Counted from the stretch's first letter, positions 1 to 12,136 are shown. The stretch: 64,000 nt of DNA from Tetmemena sp. SeJ-2015 (GCA_027382625.1 JAJKFJ010020768.1:62001-126000); one strand, 5' to 3'. The notes: generated by a model not told the origin, from the letters alone. Program-made: numbers and translations.

Positions 1-564
1 CAGCACAGATCGAGGAGGAAGAAGTACCAAGCCAAGAGCGTGTATAGATCGGATGATGAAGAGGAGTGGCTCCGTTAGGGCGGAAGAAGACCATATCATT
101 ACCAGCAGCAGTACCATCATCACTACCTGGACGACCATGACCAAGACATGGGACACACTGGTAGCAGACAACAGGACAGGGCATGAAGCCTGACTTCTAT
201 CAGAGAGCGAACGCATAGACACCACCCAGAGGAGGAAACCAGAGCAAGGCACACTCCAGTCTGCCTATCGGCCAGAGAGACAGAGCAAAGATAGAACAGG
301 AACCCTTTCCAGCAGGACTACAAACTGAAGGTCACATCGCGCCACAATGACTACAACTGAAGAAGGTAGGAGAGGCACCGGAGGTAGACAGGAGAGATGA
401 ACAGGAATGAGAAAGATAGTGCGAACCGATACAGTACGACTGTCACCGAGGACAATAGACACTGTGGATGCAGCCCGGCTGTTACCAATGAACACTGTAT
501 ATACTGCAAGAGATGTGCCGATTGCTTTAAATTCGTATTTGTCTTATTCGACTTTTAAATCTGA
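1..564 (+). CDS. 3' end of an unresolved gene, frame interrupted
   Basis: The segment is markedly more GC-rich than the rest of the window. Frame 1 is open from the window edge as a Q/H/R-rich stretch (residues about 1-60) and meets TGA at 184 and 358, then continues to TGA 562-564. The last part (397-564) is cysteine-rich, with six Cys in about 25 residues (CGC, CIYCKRCADC), which could be a metal-binding tail. A second reading is possible: the repeats ACTGAAG at about 336 and 368 could bound a 32-nt insert, and joining them gives a different tail ending at a TGA near 408. No family is recognised. The 5' end lies outside the window. I am fairly sure that it codes on the + strand, and unsure of the frame path. 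Confidence 0.45.
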
Positions 565-573
565 AATCTGAGG

Positions 574-744
574 CCTCCTACAAAGAAGTTGTAAGGATCT
601 AAGTTGCTTAGAATTTTAAGCTTAATCGAATGGTAAAAATTTAAACCAAAAGCTCCCACTTCAACTGCCTAGGATTTTAAAATTACTTAATTTATTTAAT
701 TTTTAATTATCTTTTTATTAAATTCCAGCTATAATTATATAAAT
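574..744 (+). repeat. Diverged dispersed repeat, copy A
   Basis: About 170 bp that align by eye with 7434-7602. Shared blocks in the same order are an AAGTTG-AAGGAT core, CTTAGAATTT, AATCGAATGG, CACTTCAACTG, and a T-rich run ending TTTTTATTAAATTC then AGCTATA. Identity looks near 70%. Both copies lie just after a gene end and before an AT-rich gap, so this could be a repeated element, a duplicated gene-end region or a shared promoter. Confidence 0.6.
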
Positions 745-932
745 AAAAGGTTTACAGCAATTCCGATATACTGGGTCTAAATTTACAACTACGAACTGCA
801 GCTTCCCTTCCCTTAATACTCACACATAATTTAAATATACTCAATCAAAATTAAATAAAGATGAATACTGGAAAGAACAAGTAACTCCAGTTTTTGTGTG
901 CGCCTTTCCTCTTCTCTTTATTTTCCTTGAAT
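745..932. other. AT-rich spacer
   Basis: No convincing coding stretch. A + strand ATG at 861 opens a frame that reads poorly. It may be promoter or IES sequence upstream of the gene starting near 933. Confidence 0.4.
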
Positions 933-3768
933 TCACCATGGACGCCATCCAACCTGATAATTAACTATATGAATAGTACAATTAAGAACTTATGAAATAA
1001 AGCAACATATAATTTATAATGATATCAGCAACTGGTATTATTCAACTATTCCAATCGGAATATACTTGCTGATTGATCTTATCCGCACTAAAGTAACTGG
1101 AGTTGCACTGGTCAGTGGACTCGCATTTAATTCAATTGAGAATTATTTTAGTAAATTATATGGCATGGAATGACTTGGAGTCTCTTATGCTGGCGACTCT
1201 GCTAGTGTGCTACTAAATCTTTATCTTCTACGTCTTCTGCTACATATCTGCCAATAAGACCATATCAGGCGCCTCAAGAGTTATAACTATCCAACTATCC
1301 CAATGATTACTACTATGTTATCATTCTTTATTAACCATTTAGTTTTATGATTTCACCTCAAACTAGAACAGAGATATAATCTATAAATATCCTTTAATTG
1401 TTATTAGGGCTGAATCAAAATTACTAAAATAATGCGGTCCAGTAGCATCAGCCTATGAATTAACAAAGTCAGTCGGTTCTGCAACCTGCTCCAACTAATC
1501 TAAACGTAGACTAGACCTTCTTCAACGGAAATTATTATCATTACAAAAATTTAAAAGTATCATATTCAATTAAATGGGACTACTAGGCCAATGACGACTG
1601 CTTCTCGACCCTTCACTCAGTCTGGCAATAAAGAATAGAAAGCTCAGTATTTAGAAGAACTCAAACGCTAGATAGAAGAGAAAGAGTTTAATAAGGAAAT
1701 TCAAAAGAGCCAAAGGAAGGCGAAGGACAGTTATGAGGAGAACTTTATTTTAAAAGTGGTTTATATTTTCTATTGATAGAGTGAAACTTCCTATCTGGAT
1801 TTGGAAAGTAAGTGATTTGCAGTCCTTTATTCAGTTTAGAGGAGGAGGTGGTGCTCCATTGAAAGATCAAAATGGATAAATGATCACAACAAGAACTCCT
1901 CATTAAAATAAGCATTTTGAGAGAAACCCCCAACAAGTAAAGGGAATTCTAAAGAAGTAAGATGAAAAATTCGACTACTACAGAAGCGAGGCTTAGTCAA
2001 GGGGAGGAGGAGCCTAACCTATGGCTCAAAGCAACTATGGGAACGATAACTTTAAATAATTAAGAGTACCTATTTTATAGACTTTAATAGCAAGGAATTC
2101 TATCAACCACTCAAGAACTCAGACAACTAAATGCCTCAACCTTTTTTCTAAGCGCCTGAACCTATCCAGCCTCCAAATTCAAATATGATAACTTTGCCCA
2201 ACCACCCATCGGAAATGAGAAGAGAAGATTTCGTTAGGAGTAAGAATAGTTATTTGTTTATATGTTGTTGTAGTTGGAGACCCCATCAAGCCAGAGATCT
2301 AACAAATACCACCATCAACTACTCAGATGCAAAATATGCAGCCTGATTAGTTCCATCAATTTGCGAACTAACTAGTGCTCTATCTTCATCAAGAAAGAAT
2401 CAAATTAATTTAATCATCTCAAAGTTATAAGATAAATTTAAGAATGGCTAGGGAATCAGAGAAGACACTTAAGAACACTGCCTATGATTCTGAGTTAGAT
2501 CGTGTCAGAGAAGAGCGACTTAGGTTATAGCAAGATTACGAGCGTAAACTGCAAGAAAGAGAACGCGAGTACGCAGAACTCAACAAGATAAACATGGAAA
2601 GAATCAACAAGCTCTATGAATCAAAGCTGCATGCAAATAATGATGCTCAAGTACTTATATCATTGAATCTATTTGCATGAAGAAAGGAAGAGATTTGATA
2701 TGATGAGGACGATGAAGATAGCAAAGGCTCAAGAGGGCGAAGAGTCTCTATTGCTTACAGAGTCTTATCCGAATATACTTGAACAAGAACTTAGAAATGA
2801 GGTGCAGCAATTAACAAATGAAATAAATGAAAACTCTCTACTTGCGTAACAGAAGATGAATGAGTTACAAGAGACATCAAATGCAATTGAAGAAGAAAGA
2901 CTTGAGGCAGAGAGAGAAGTTTCTGATCTCAACGACCAAATGTATAAAATGAAGTACGATGAGGCAATTAGGCACAAGTATGTCTATCAATCATATTTAA
3001 ATAGCTAGAATTTATATAAATTTAGACTTGCTTTCATTCATTTGTGAATAGCTGATTAACAATAAAGCAGATGCTGAGGCAAAGCCAAGAAACCATGTGC
3101 CATTCTTGCTTCCTCGGCGTAAGAACCTAGACTACATAGCAGATATTCCTAATGCTTTGGATCTAAATATACCGCTCAAGCCAAATACTACAGCAGTCAG
3201 GCCTTACTACAACACTATATTGAAATTAGCATTATAAAATCTAAAATTGAACTTAAGTTGATCCCTTGTATTCAACTAAACCTCTTGGCCATGATGTGTT
3301 CAATACCGACATAGTGAAGTAGAAAAAGGAGTTAGGAACTCTTGATGATAAATGGAGAGACCAGTAGCTTCATACCGATTCAAAACTGTTTGATTTCGGA
3401 CAAGGTCATCTCAACCCTAATCTGTATGCTATTAATAAATTATAAGGTAAAAGATTTAAATTCCTACAATTAGAGTTGCCTAATAAGAACAGTGGATATG
3501 TTAACAGCAATCGTTTGCCTGATAGATTTGGAGGATTCTAGGGAGGAAGCCATATGCTAAACTACAATACTTCCAACAAAGGAGTAATAGAATGTTCTTT
3601 TTGTATTTAAAATGAGTAGAGGACGAATTTGATAGGTTACTGAACATGAATGCTGGCTAGAGGACTAGCTATGCTTTTGGAACTGATCTTAGCCGAAGAG
3701 AAAGACCAGGTAGTGGCTCAAGAAGAAGTAAGCCCCTCACCTCTGCATCCAAGTTTACCTACCTCTGA
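933..3768 (+). CDS. Coiled-coil protein, interrupted gene
   Basis: The ATG in CACCATGG opens a short polar segment (MDAIQPDNQLYEQYNQEL). From 1010 to about 1470 I see no coding, and coding resumes with SVLQPAPTNLNV near 1475 and the frame through 1591. The protein then shows charged helical stretches at 1620-1740 (QYLEELKRQIEEKE), 2450-2640 and 2700-2990, typical of a coiled coil, followed by a basic tail ending at TGA 3766-3768. Likely GT-AG introns are 2252-2285, near 2651-2692 and 2981-3050. Small frame breaks near 2050, 3240 and 3580 are probably introns or IESs. TAA and TAG serve as Gln throughout. No known family is recognised; a cytoskeletal role is only a guess from the coiled coil. 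Confidence 0.6.
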
Positions 3769-3922
3769 ATCATTTCCCTATCATTTTATCTTTTTTCTCA
3801 AAACATATTTCCATTTTGCTAAGCAATATTAAGATGAGATAGAATTAATTGGACGAGAGAGTAATACAACTTCACTAATTAAGATCTTTGAGTTAGAGAA
3901 AGATAATTTAATAAATTTAAAT

Positions 3923-6900
3923 ATGTAGGAGCCTGCAGAACAAGTAGCCGCACCCGAAGAAGTGCGCTCATCGTCACCTTCCCAATCAAGAAAAGAGCAG
4001 TTCTTAAGCTGAAAGCACAGTCGAGAAGTCCCAACCAGCGCAAGCTAATGAGGGAAAAAGAGGGAACTAGCAGCAGTATTACTATCAACCCAAGGATACC
4101 AGAGGAGCCAATCACGAAAACCGCAAGGGTGGATATAATTAGGGCTACTACTAGCACTATTAACCAACTAATCAGCCACAGTACCAGCACATGAACCACC
4201 AATAAACTATCTATAAAGTGATCGTATTTAGAAAGTTAGAATTTAATAAAGATTTACTACCAATACGGAAACAGAGGAGGATAGGGAGCCAACTAAGCAA
4301 TGGGCTATCAAAATAATGCAAACTTCAACTTCATGCAGCAACAGTAGAGACTTATTAAACAGCAATAGCAGCAAGCTAATCAATTAATTTAGTGGGAGTG
4401 ATTTTAAGCTCATGAACAGATGACTAAGAAGTTGGGACACAAGCCCACTCTTACTCAGATGTGTGAGAAGCATCCTGGTAGCCTCATAGTAAAGATATTT
4501 TGTTACAGTTCTAATGTTAAATTTTAAGTGTTTGAGGATGAGCTTCCAGAAGGAGGAAAGTACTGCGAAAAATGCTATTAAGAGATAGAAGCTAAAATCA
4601 AGAGCAAACAGGAATTAACCCATATTATTTTTAGATTATAAAAAGCACAAAAAATAGACTTAAAGTGCCTTAAAGATTTGAGTTGAAAATTAATCCTTGT
4701 TGATTTATCCATCTTAACTTTAGTATTTATTTGCTGAATCAGCGGCTGCTGCAAATGATGAGCATAAGGAAGAAAGCAACAACATTTTAGCTCACTAAGA
4801 GCAACAATTTGAAGATACCAAGCTCACAAGTACTCAGGAATTCCTCTAAGCTTATCCTCAGTATGCAAACTTACCTCCCAAACAAGTCCATATCATTGAA
4901 CTACAAACTAAGATACAAACTCTCCTCAACAACCTCTCTTAGAAGATCCTTAAATTTTGAATAAGACTTCTTAACGAATTTCATTTAAACTCATTTAAAA
5001 TAGATCCAAAGGAAAGAAAATGACAAATTCATCTCACAAAACTCCCTAATCGTGTATCAGAGCGTCCTGGCTGATAAATATAAGCAAGTCTGTGGTCGCA
5101 TGAGAGAGGTCATTACATTATATCTATTTTATTGAGTATAGTGTCATATAGGAAAAGCAACTTGATTACACTACTTTCCTCGTTAGGTAGCTCAACTAAA
5201 ACAGAGATAGAGTGCAGATGGAGAAAATCACTCTTGACAAAATGATGGGTTCCTTTTACGAGGTCTCAGAAAAGTTCAAGCCAGAACTTGAAGAACAACT
5301 CAATCTCATCAAGGAGTAAGAAAAAGAGGCCAAGGCTAATAGCATTCATTTACGTTAGTTATCTCTTTTTCACGACTCTAAAATAATTTAAATGATTGTC
5401 GGTGAAGGTAACTCAGCCCAACAAGTGTCAGAAGACTCAAAAGAAGACTTGCCAATTATTCATTGATTCTTTTTAAGACCAGAAGAGCGCTGAAGAAAAG
5501 ACAAAACAAGTAGACACTTATAAAATTGATGCAGTAGCTACAATTATAGACGATTTTGAGAACATTGTTCAAAAAAATTACTGCGTCTACTCGAACTATG
5601 AGGACTTCTCCTATGCAGAGTCAAGAAACGTTCAGAAGCTTGAGACTGCTTTCAAAAATTTTGCTGAGGCAAACTTCTCTGGAAATTTCCAGCTTTAAGA
5701 CTACTTCAAGAAAGCAGTACTTCCCAAAATCGTTCTTATTCAATATGCTTCCAAGTTCTTGTAAATTAATTTGCTCTCCAAATTAAATTGATCGTTGTAC
5801 ATCTACAAGATACTTAATAACAACACAGAGGGATAAATGATCCAAAACAGTTTCCCTCTGCCCGAAAGAGTGAAGCACATCGTCACACCAGAGGGTCATG
5901 TGTACACAACTGGTGGATATTTGCAAGCTATCAGACTATTCTCAAAGAATACTTTCATTTATGATGAGCATAGAGCCCTTCTAGTCCCACTCTCATGCAT
6001 GAGCTACGCTAAATTTCGCTTTGTAAAAATTACCATTATGAGCGAAGCAAGAGCAGATCATTCAATCCTCTATTTTAAGGGTATGATTTACGTTTTTGGT
6101 GGAATGGCATTTGAAATCAACTACCCTCCAGAGGGATCTGAAGGTTAGGCTGAGAAGACTGATAAATTATAAAGCTTGAACACTTGTGAGGTCTACTCTA
6201 TTGCTGATGATAAATGGTCCTCTCTTCCCTCATTTACACACTCAAGGCAATATTTAAATGATATCTCCATCAATCAATTTATTCCTAACAATCTTTTGGA
6301 GTCTGTAGCTTCAATGACAAGTTCATCTTCATCTTTGGAGGAAAGAGGCTCAGAAGAGGAGCAAGCTTACCCTCATCAGTCTCAGCTCTTGCTTTAAACT
6401 CCTAGCCCTACGATTTCGTGGAAGAGGTTGAGGTATTAGATTTAGACAGCAACTCTTGGAGAGTGATCAGTTATATTGCTGCCAAAGAAAAACTTAGATT
6501 AATTCATCCTGGAACGATACAGATTAGCAGCTAGAAGATCCTTATATTTGGCGGTCTTTCTCCTTTCACTGAGAGCGCTGATTCTCAAGAAGAAGAAAAT
6601 TACATAAAGTATTAATCCCTGCCTTTCTTCTTAGTTTTAAATGTTGCAATTGAATGTGGATAGAAGGTGATACTTTCTAAGGTAGCACTTGAATTCAACG
6701 TGACAAATGGAGAAATCCTCTTCAATGGAGATCTTCCTCAGCCAAGCTATTTCGTGAATGGCAGCTCTGTCTTTTCTCAAGAGAACAAAGTATACGGGCT
6801 CGGCTTTGGCAAAGGAAAGCCAAATCAGAAGCACCTTTTCCTATCAGGTGACCTTCAAGTTCAGCAACTCTAGCAATAGAATTCTCAAAATGATCACTCA

Positions 6901-7056
6901 GCCTCAGCCAATTAAGCATAATCTCAAGATGAGGTACCTTAAGTTCCTAAGCTACACGAGCTGAATCCAAATATGGACAGGAAAGTTTTGCACTGCTATA
7001 TTTAACCCTATAATTAATGCTATCAAATTGATGATAAGCAGTGGATCGAGGCATGA
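3923..7056 (+). CDS. Q-rich B-box/kelch-repeat protein
   Basis: The start is the ATG at 3923 (MQEPAEQVAAPEEV). A Q/Y/N-rich region follows, then a zinc-binding B-box-like segment near 4430-4590 (CEKH near the start, CEKC near the end). A coiled-coil segment covers about 5010-5760. Kelch repeats occupy 5850-6900; three blades are clear from GGM, FIFGG and LIFGG motifs with a following W. The domain order resembles ciliate TRIM-like kelch proteins, though no RING is visible. Such proteins usually scaffold partners or recruit substrates; the role here is inference. GT-AG introns are seen, for example 4217-4250. Four direct-repeat-bounded inserts are listed separately, and removing them gives a continuous kelch reading. 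The TGA at 7054-7056 is followed at once by TAA. Reading past it stays open to TGA 7360, so the exact end is not certain. Confidence 0.8.
4373..4410 (+). other. Candidate IES, 33 nt, pointer AAGCT
   Basis: AAGCT occurs at 4373-4377 and 4406-4410. The AT-rich insert between carries the only in-frame TGA of this stretch. Dropping 33 nt keeps the frame and joins the glutamine run to AHEQMTKK, just before the zinc-binding segment. It has no GT-AG ends. Confidence 0.7.
5759..5799 (+). other. Candidate IES, 36 nt, pointer TTGTA
   Basis: TTGTA lies at 5759-5763 and 5795-5799. The insert holds an in-frame TGA (5789-5791). Excision of 36 nt gives SKFLYIYKIL, which fits the segment that leads into the first kelch blade. 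Confidence 0.7.
5999..6043 (+). other. Candidate IES, 39 nt, pointer ATGAGC
   Basis: ATGAGC lies at 5999-6004 and 6038-6043. Without the 39 nt the protein reads MSEARADHSI, a classic kelch strand. With it, 13 unrelated residues split the strand. Confidence 0.7.
6248..6292 (+). other. Candidate IES, 41 nt, pointer CAAT
   Basis: CAAT lies at 6248-6251 and 6289-6292. The 41-nt insert shifts the frame. Removal gives SRQSFGVCSFNDKFIFIFGG, a textbook kelch blade, and no GT-AG boundary can do the same. Confidence 0.75.
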
Positions 7057-7433
7057 TAAAATTTCACCCGATGAATTATCATCCTCGGCAACAGTTTTTA
7101 GCCTTGTTTTGAGTTGAAACCTTGCCATCCCTCTGACTGAATTCTTTCAATAAAGATTGATTCTCGAGGAGATGTAAGTGTTTTATAGTAGAAATTTTAA
7201 TTAAAATCGGTGATTGTTAAATAATAAATGGAGAGTTGCAAAATGGTGGCAGTTGAAATCGCAGATTCACCCCCTGATCTGCAGCTTTTTCGATAGAGAA
7301 TCATAAATCAATATGGGTTACTTCTTTAATCATCTTCACAGAACCTCTCAGCAGTGAGATGACTCACCCACTCTTCTTCCTCATCTTCATCGTTTTCATT
7401 AAATTCTTGTGTCACTTATAACTCTGTACTAAG
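7057..7433 (+). other. Downstream flank of the kelch gene, coding status unclear
   Basis: The kelch frame stays open past its TGA to a second TGA at 7360-7362, and an ATG at 7228 would give 44 residues. The residues look moderately protein-like, but nothing independent supports them. Either the kelch gene continues or this is a 3' flank. Confidence 0.3.
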
Positions 7434-7602
7434 CACTCCCACACAAAAGTTGCAAGGATAAAAAGTTCTTAGAATTTGATGCTGAATCGAATGGTGTAAT
7501 AATTATTCAAATTGGACACACTTCAACTGTCACTGATTTATTCCATTTTAATTTAATATCTAATTTAATTCTCTTTTTTATTAAATTCTCAGCTATATAA
7601 AT
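7434..7602 (+). repeat. Diverged dispersed repeat, copy B
   Basis: Partner of 574-744, in the same orientation, with collinear conserved blocks and small indels. Like copy A it follows a gene end and precedes an AT-rich gap. Confidence 0.6.
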
Positions 7603-7916
7603 GACTATGGATTTCAAAATTAAAGAAATAGTCCTTCTAACTCCAAGTATGTCCAGAAATGCACTCTTTGATTTATAAAACTCACTCAAGGCTACTTATT
7701 TTTAGATCTCTAATTCTATATCATTTAAGTAGAATGAAAAATTGTGCAAAATAGTTCTTAATTGATTAATATATCGAATTCTTCTTTTGTTCTGCTTAAA
7801 TAAAATGACTCTCTCTCTTATGAAGTGGCTTTGATTATATTATCTTCCTGCTATTTTTGTGCAAATAATTTAAATATAAGAAAACAAGACTTAGTAAAGA
7901 ATATTTTATAATAAAG
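7603..7916. other. AT-rich spacer
   Basis: No coding signal recognised. It probably contains the promoter of the gene starting at 7917. No clear motif. Confidence 0.4.
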
Positions 7917-9835
7917 ATGATGATGAACAACAATAACTCTTAAAAACAGTACTAGCAGCCACTGTCCTCAAACGATCTCTCTAAAAATTAGACAGGGCTG
8001 TAGACTGTAGGGGCCTCATCTTCTGGCTATGCCACTAATTCTGGCGGCCAGCTGAAACCACCTTCGTCCAAGGGGCAGGCCGAGCTTTCGAATTAGCTGC
8101 AACTTTAGCAATAGAAAAGTGCAGGCACCAGTAGTAAAATAAATGACCATCTCAAAAGATCTTCAGAAATCGAGTCGAGGCAGTCCTGAAATAAAGAGGA
8201 ACTCAAGCAAGGTGCTCCCGGAGTGGGGTTTCTAGCTGCAACCGACTAACAAATAATTCTTGCCCAGAATAATAAGAAGAGCTAGCAGCAATAACTAAGT
8301 GTTAATAGATAGAGTTTGTTTGAATATACTTAAATTTTGATAAACTACTGCCATAGAAATAGAATTAAAATTAGCAATAGTTGCTATCGGTGAGCGCAAA
8401 TTTTCCTGTGAGCAACTTCTCCAACTCGTATGGGGCCAGTTACGCTCCGTAGCCATAAAACCAAACTTTCACCAATCTAGCTGCTCTTGAAAGTAAATTG
8501 GTAAATACTCATAACGCTAGCAATAATCGAAGTAGTAATACGAGTCAGATTTTAGTCGGAGGAGGGAGCAGTGGTGGCTCCAGCAGCCTAGGAATTAACA
8601 GTGCCTATGGAGGAGGAACAACTAAGGGCAAATAAAACCAAGAGCTGGTGTTAGAATACGGAGGAGGGAGTAATCCATTTGGTGTGTCGCTAGTAAATCC
8701 TGATATCAGTGGACTCATGATGCACAGCTCAACTTTCGATAAAAAATCTGCTGCAAACAATTCAAACAACAGCAGTGCTCTCAATTCCTCAAAGTTGGAA
8801 TTCTCAAATATCAATGCTAATAAGAGTTTAAATTATAGCTCTTATTATTAAGGATAAATATAAAAGACTCAGCTCAGTAGTAGGAATAGTGCACCCACTA
8901 AGCAATATAAATACTGGGTTGATGTCTAAGACCTACTCAACTTAATGAGATTCCTTTAAAAGTATCACACTAAGCTAAATGAGAGAAGAGATAATTCGAA
9001 TGAGGAACAGAAAAGATCAAGCGAGAGAACCAATATACTTTATTTATATTTATTCAAGATAAGTTTTAATTGAGGATTCAAAAGATTTAATTGAATTAAC
9101 TTCAATTTTAGATTTCAATTCATATTGTTTGCTTATCTTATTATTGCAATAGTAATAATTAATAAAGCTAATCTCAGCAAATGCATCTTTAAAATTATTA
9201 GACAAATACTAATACTGTTCCACACAATTAAAATTTGTAGATCCCTAACTCAGGAAATAGTACCAATAGTTCCAAGCCACCAAGACAGTAGCAACTTGGC
9301 TCAGCTACAGCGTCTGTCCAATCTCAATAAAATCCATTTGTGCAGCCCTAGAGTAAAACCAGCTCCTAAGATCTTAAAATAATACAAACTGGAGTTTAAT
9401 CTCTTACCTTGGCTAACTAATAAATACTTGAATATATACATGACAACGACCATGAAGTGGAGTAGCAATTATAAAGCATAAACCCTGCTTTATTTCATTA
9501 TAAAATTTGAGTAGTTAGTTGTTTAGCTTGCAAAAGAATTTGGAGCAAGTTATAGTCTCGAGGAGATAATTCAGCTGAATAAGGGCTATAAAAAGATCTA
9601 TCTCGTTGAAAATCAGAAAGTAGTAACCTAGGTATATGAAACAAAGCTCAGGAACGACGTTTCAGTAGCCATATAGCAAATGAGCGAAAGACTAATTCAG
9701 TATCAAAATAAGTTCAAGAGTAAAACATTGAGACTATGTTTCTCAACATAGCAAGAACTCTACAGCATCTGCTTCAAAATATTTGGGCAAGATTTGTTTG
9801 CTTAAACTTCTGCTAGACGTGTAAGTATTTTTAAT
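7917..9835 (+). CDS. Asn/Gln/Ser-rich protein, interrupted gene
   Basis: Three tandem ATGs (7917, 7920, 7923) open MMMNNNN, and TAA/TAG codons read as Gln fit the low-complexity composition. The N-terminal two thirds is N/S/G/Q-rich. Near 8900 a short ordered helical segment appears (YWVDVQDLLNLMRFLQKY), and from about 9540 to 9820 a second ordered region (LEEIIQLNKGYKKIYLVENQ and RLCFSTQQELYSICFKIFG). A likely GT-AG intron is about 8299-8370. Another interruption spans about 9050-9200, and a 16-nt GT...AG piece at about 9510-9525 restores frame before the second ordered region. A frame change near 8130 suggests an unresolved IES. A donor-like GTAAGT follows at about 9820. Coding may continue to about 10040, so the 3' end is open. 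No family is recognised. Confidence 0.55.
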
Positions 9836-10045
9836 TACTAGAGCGACCGTTTCTAAATCCATATTTGGATGCATATTATTTATGGCTTTGAGATTTATAA
9901 ATGATGTTCTAATGGAAATTTAACACTTATTCCATCAGAATATGTCTGCTTATTTTCCATAATTTTGGTGGAAAAGTATATCCTCCTATAATAAAAGTGT
10001 CTAAGCTATTTATAGATGCTCTAAGATTTATGGGAGTGTTCACTG

Positions 10046-12110
10046 ATGTTTCGGGAAGAATTCAACTTACTCCCAGTTAGTCTTATGAACCATTACTTTC
10101 TTTTCAAACTACAGCTTTACTGCAAAGGAAGGGCTATTTTCGATCAAGCCAGAAAAGACTATCCCCTTCATAAGGCAGTGTTCGAAAATAATTTGCCACT
10201 AATTTCAAGGCTGGTCAAATGTCAACATGAGGGAACTTTCTTTGCGGAAAAAAATGAAATTGATGCTGGAGGTTTACAATACATTTATATTTAAGGTAAC
10301 ACTCCATTAATGTTGGCTGTGAAACTTGGAAATGTGGACGCAGTCAAAGTGCTTACAGATCTTTTCACATGCCCAAAGATGAAAAGCTTCCCAAGTTGTA
10401 AGCAATATTTAAACTTATCATCGATCTATCTAGTCCCTTGTGCATTAGATGTTGCTAGTGCTATGAAACAGAAAGAAGTTATTAGAATACTGCTTGAAGC
10501 TAATTAGAAAATTAAGCAGCATTAGTAAAATTGTATGCTTAATAATATACTATATTTTTGTTCATTACCTAGATCTGCATAAGGAAGTAAGATAATCCCC
10601 TAATTTGATTGATACAGGCAATATTTAGTTCGCTGGAAAGTCTCCCTGACTTTAAGATTGACATCCATTTCAACTGCAAATCCAACTTCATTCCATTTGT
10701 CCGAAACATTGCACCTTCAGATACTTAAACCAATTCTTTTAACTTTTGAAATAAACAACTTTATAATTAAAAGGTTACAAGATCTACAAACAAGGCTCAA
10801 GACTGCGTCTTGACATGACTCTAGTCGGATTTAGAAAAGCTCAAATGCGTGAGAGGTAACTTAAGTGTGCTTTTCAAAGGGCGTGAACAGCAAAATGAAG
10901 GGGAGTTATTCGTGGTAGATCACGAATCAAAATCTGTGTCAAATATTTTCAATGACTTGGCTTATTCGAAGATAGACAAGGATCTGGAAGACATTTTAAC
11001 TGATAAGAACTATTAGAAGATGTACAAAGCTGACAAATTTAAAATTGATCCTGAAATTGATAAGAAGGGCGAAGTTAGGTCCAAACTTATCGAAGGCTAT
11101 AAAGCTGAAAAGTTCAATTTAAAGACATAGTTTACAATGACTAAGTATAGACTAAATATGCAAGAAGAGGCGTAGAGTATATAGAAGTATAAGAGCTATG
11201 ATGAATACAAGCAGAAGAATACTTTTGACTTTACTCCTCTAGGATCTGGAAATGCAATTGATAAACTCTTGCCTGGAGACGCTTCTTCTACATCAAGACC
11301 AGAGAGCAAAGCCAATGGATATTATGAATAAATGATTATAGACTTCTGAAATAGAAATTCTTTTTATCACTATAAGAGTAAAATAATCTAATGAACACTA
11401 TGCAACATATCAGTTGGAATCCATTGAGTGCAGTTACACCTAATCCTCACCTCATCAGAGTAGAAACAGAATAACACGAAGCTCTTTCTCATTAAGTTTT
11501 CACTCAAGGCGGTCGTGATGGGTTTAGCCAAAATATTGCAACAAGCAACACGATGCAAGGTTACACCACTGATAAAAAAATTACGAAGAAAAGTATATCT
11601 GCCTCAATTTGGCTCTCTAAATAGCATCCTCTCAGTCTTGAATCGTTTCTTCCTCTCTTATAAGTTCTTTCTTTCAGTTCAAAGTAAATTTCAAAGTTCA
11701 AAGACCATCTTATCAAATATCAGCTGCCTAAAGGTTCCTTTCCCCTGAAGGCTAAAGTACCTCTTTTCATGACCATGAAGGCAACTTATTGTCATTCATA
11801 TTTTTATCTTAAATGAATTTCAACTTTTGCCTTATAGAATTTGACTTTCGATATTTCTGACTTCGCGAATAATCTCTTCACAGTTGATGAGGAGTATGTA
11901 GAATTGAGGCATCAACATAACATATAATATCAGCTATTAAATTAGAATAGGCTTCTTCAGCTAATGAACAAAAATTCACCATCTCCGAACTCTGCCGCCT
12001 AAACTCTTAAAGAGATTTATAAGCTTTGCAAGACAGACGAAGATTGTGAGGAGGATGACGAGGATTCAGATAGCATAGAGAGGGCAAATTTATTTTAGTT
12101 TACCTCTTCT
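10046..12110 (+). CDS. ANKRD13-like ankyrin protein with GPCR-chaperone domain
   Basis: Ankyrin repeats are clear at 10160-10500 (DYPLHKAV, then GNTPLMLAVKLGNVDAVKVL, then KEVIRILLEAN). They are followed by the PF11904-type domain: LESLPDF near 10635, the PSDT/YKIYKQG junction, and RLRLDMTLVGF with CVRGNLSVLFKG. Further on are KLIEGYKAEKF and, near 11730, LPKGSFPLKAKVPLFMTMKA, the conserved end of that domain. The order and spacing match animal ANKRD13 proteins, which bind ubiquitin and act in endocytic trafficking; that role is taken from the family. Introns: about 10273-10296 (24 nt) and 10399-10434, both GT-AG. A 50-nt non-GT-AG insert breaks the PSDT-YK motif. The acidic tail near 12050 has no clear stop, and the next coding block may be its extension. 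The ATG at 10046 is the first good one, but upstream coding cannot be excluded. Confidence 0.85.
10725..10777 (+). other. Candidate IES, 50 nt, pointer TTA
   Basis: TTA at 10725-10727 and 10775-10777 bounds an AT-rich 50-nt insert that shifts the frame and contains no usable GT-AG pair. Removal joins PSDT directly to YKIYKQGSRLRL, exactly as in ANKRD13 proteins. Confidence 0.75.
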
Positions 12111-12136
12111 AATTACTAAATGAGCTCTTCAACTCA

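Noticed and set aside
9510..9525. A 16-nt GT-AG intron as in heterotrich ciliates
   Set aside because: It restores frame, but other introns in the window are 24-60 nt and an IES border could do the same. Not enough to claim 15-16-nt introns.
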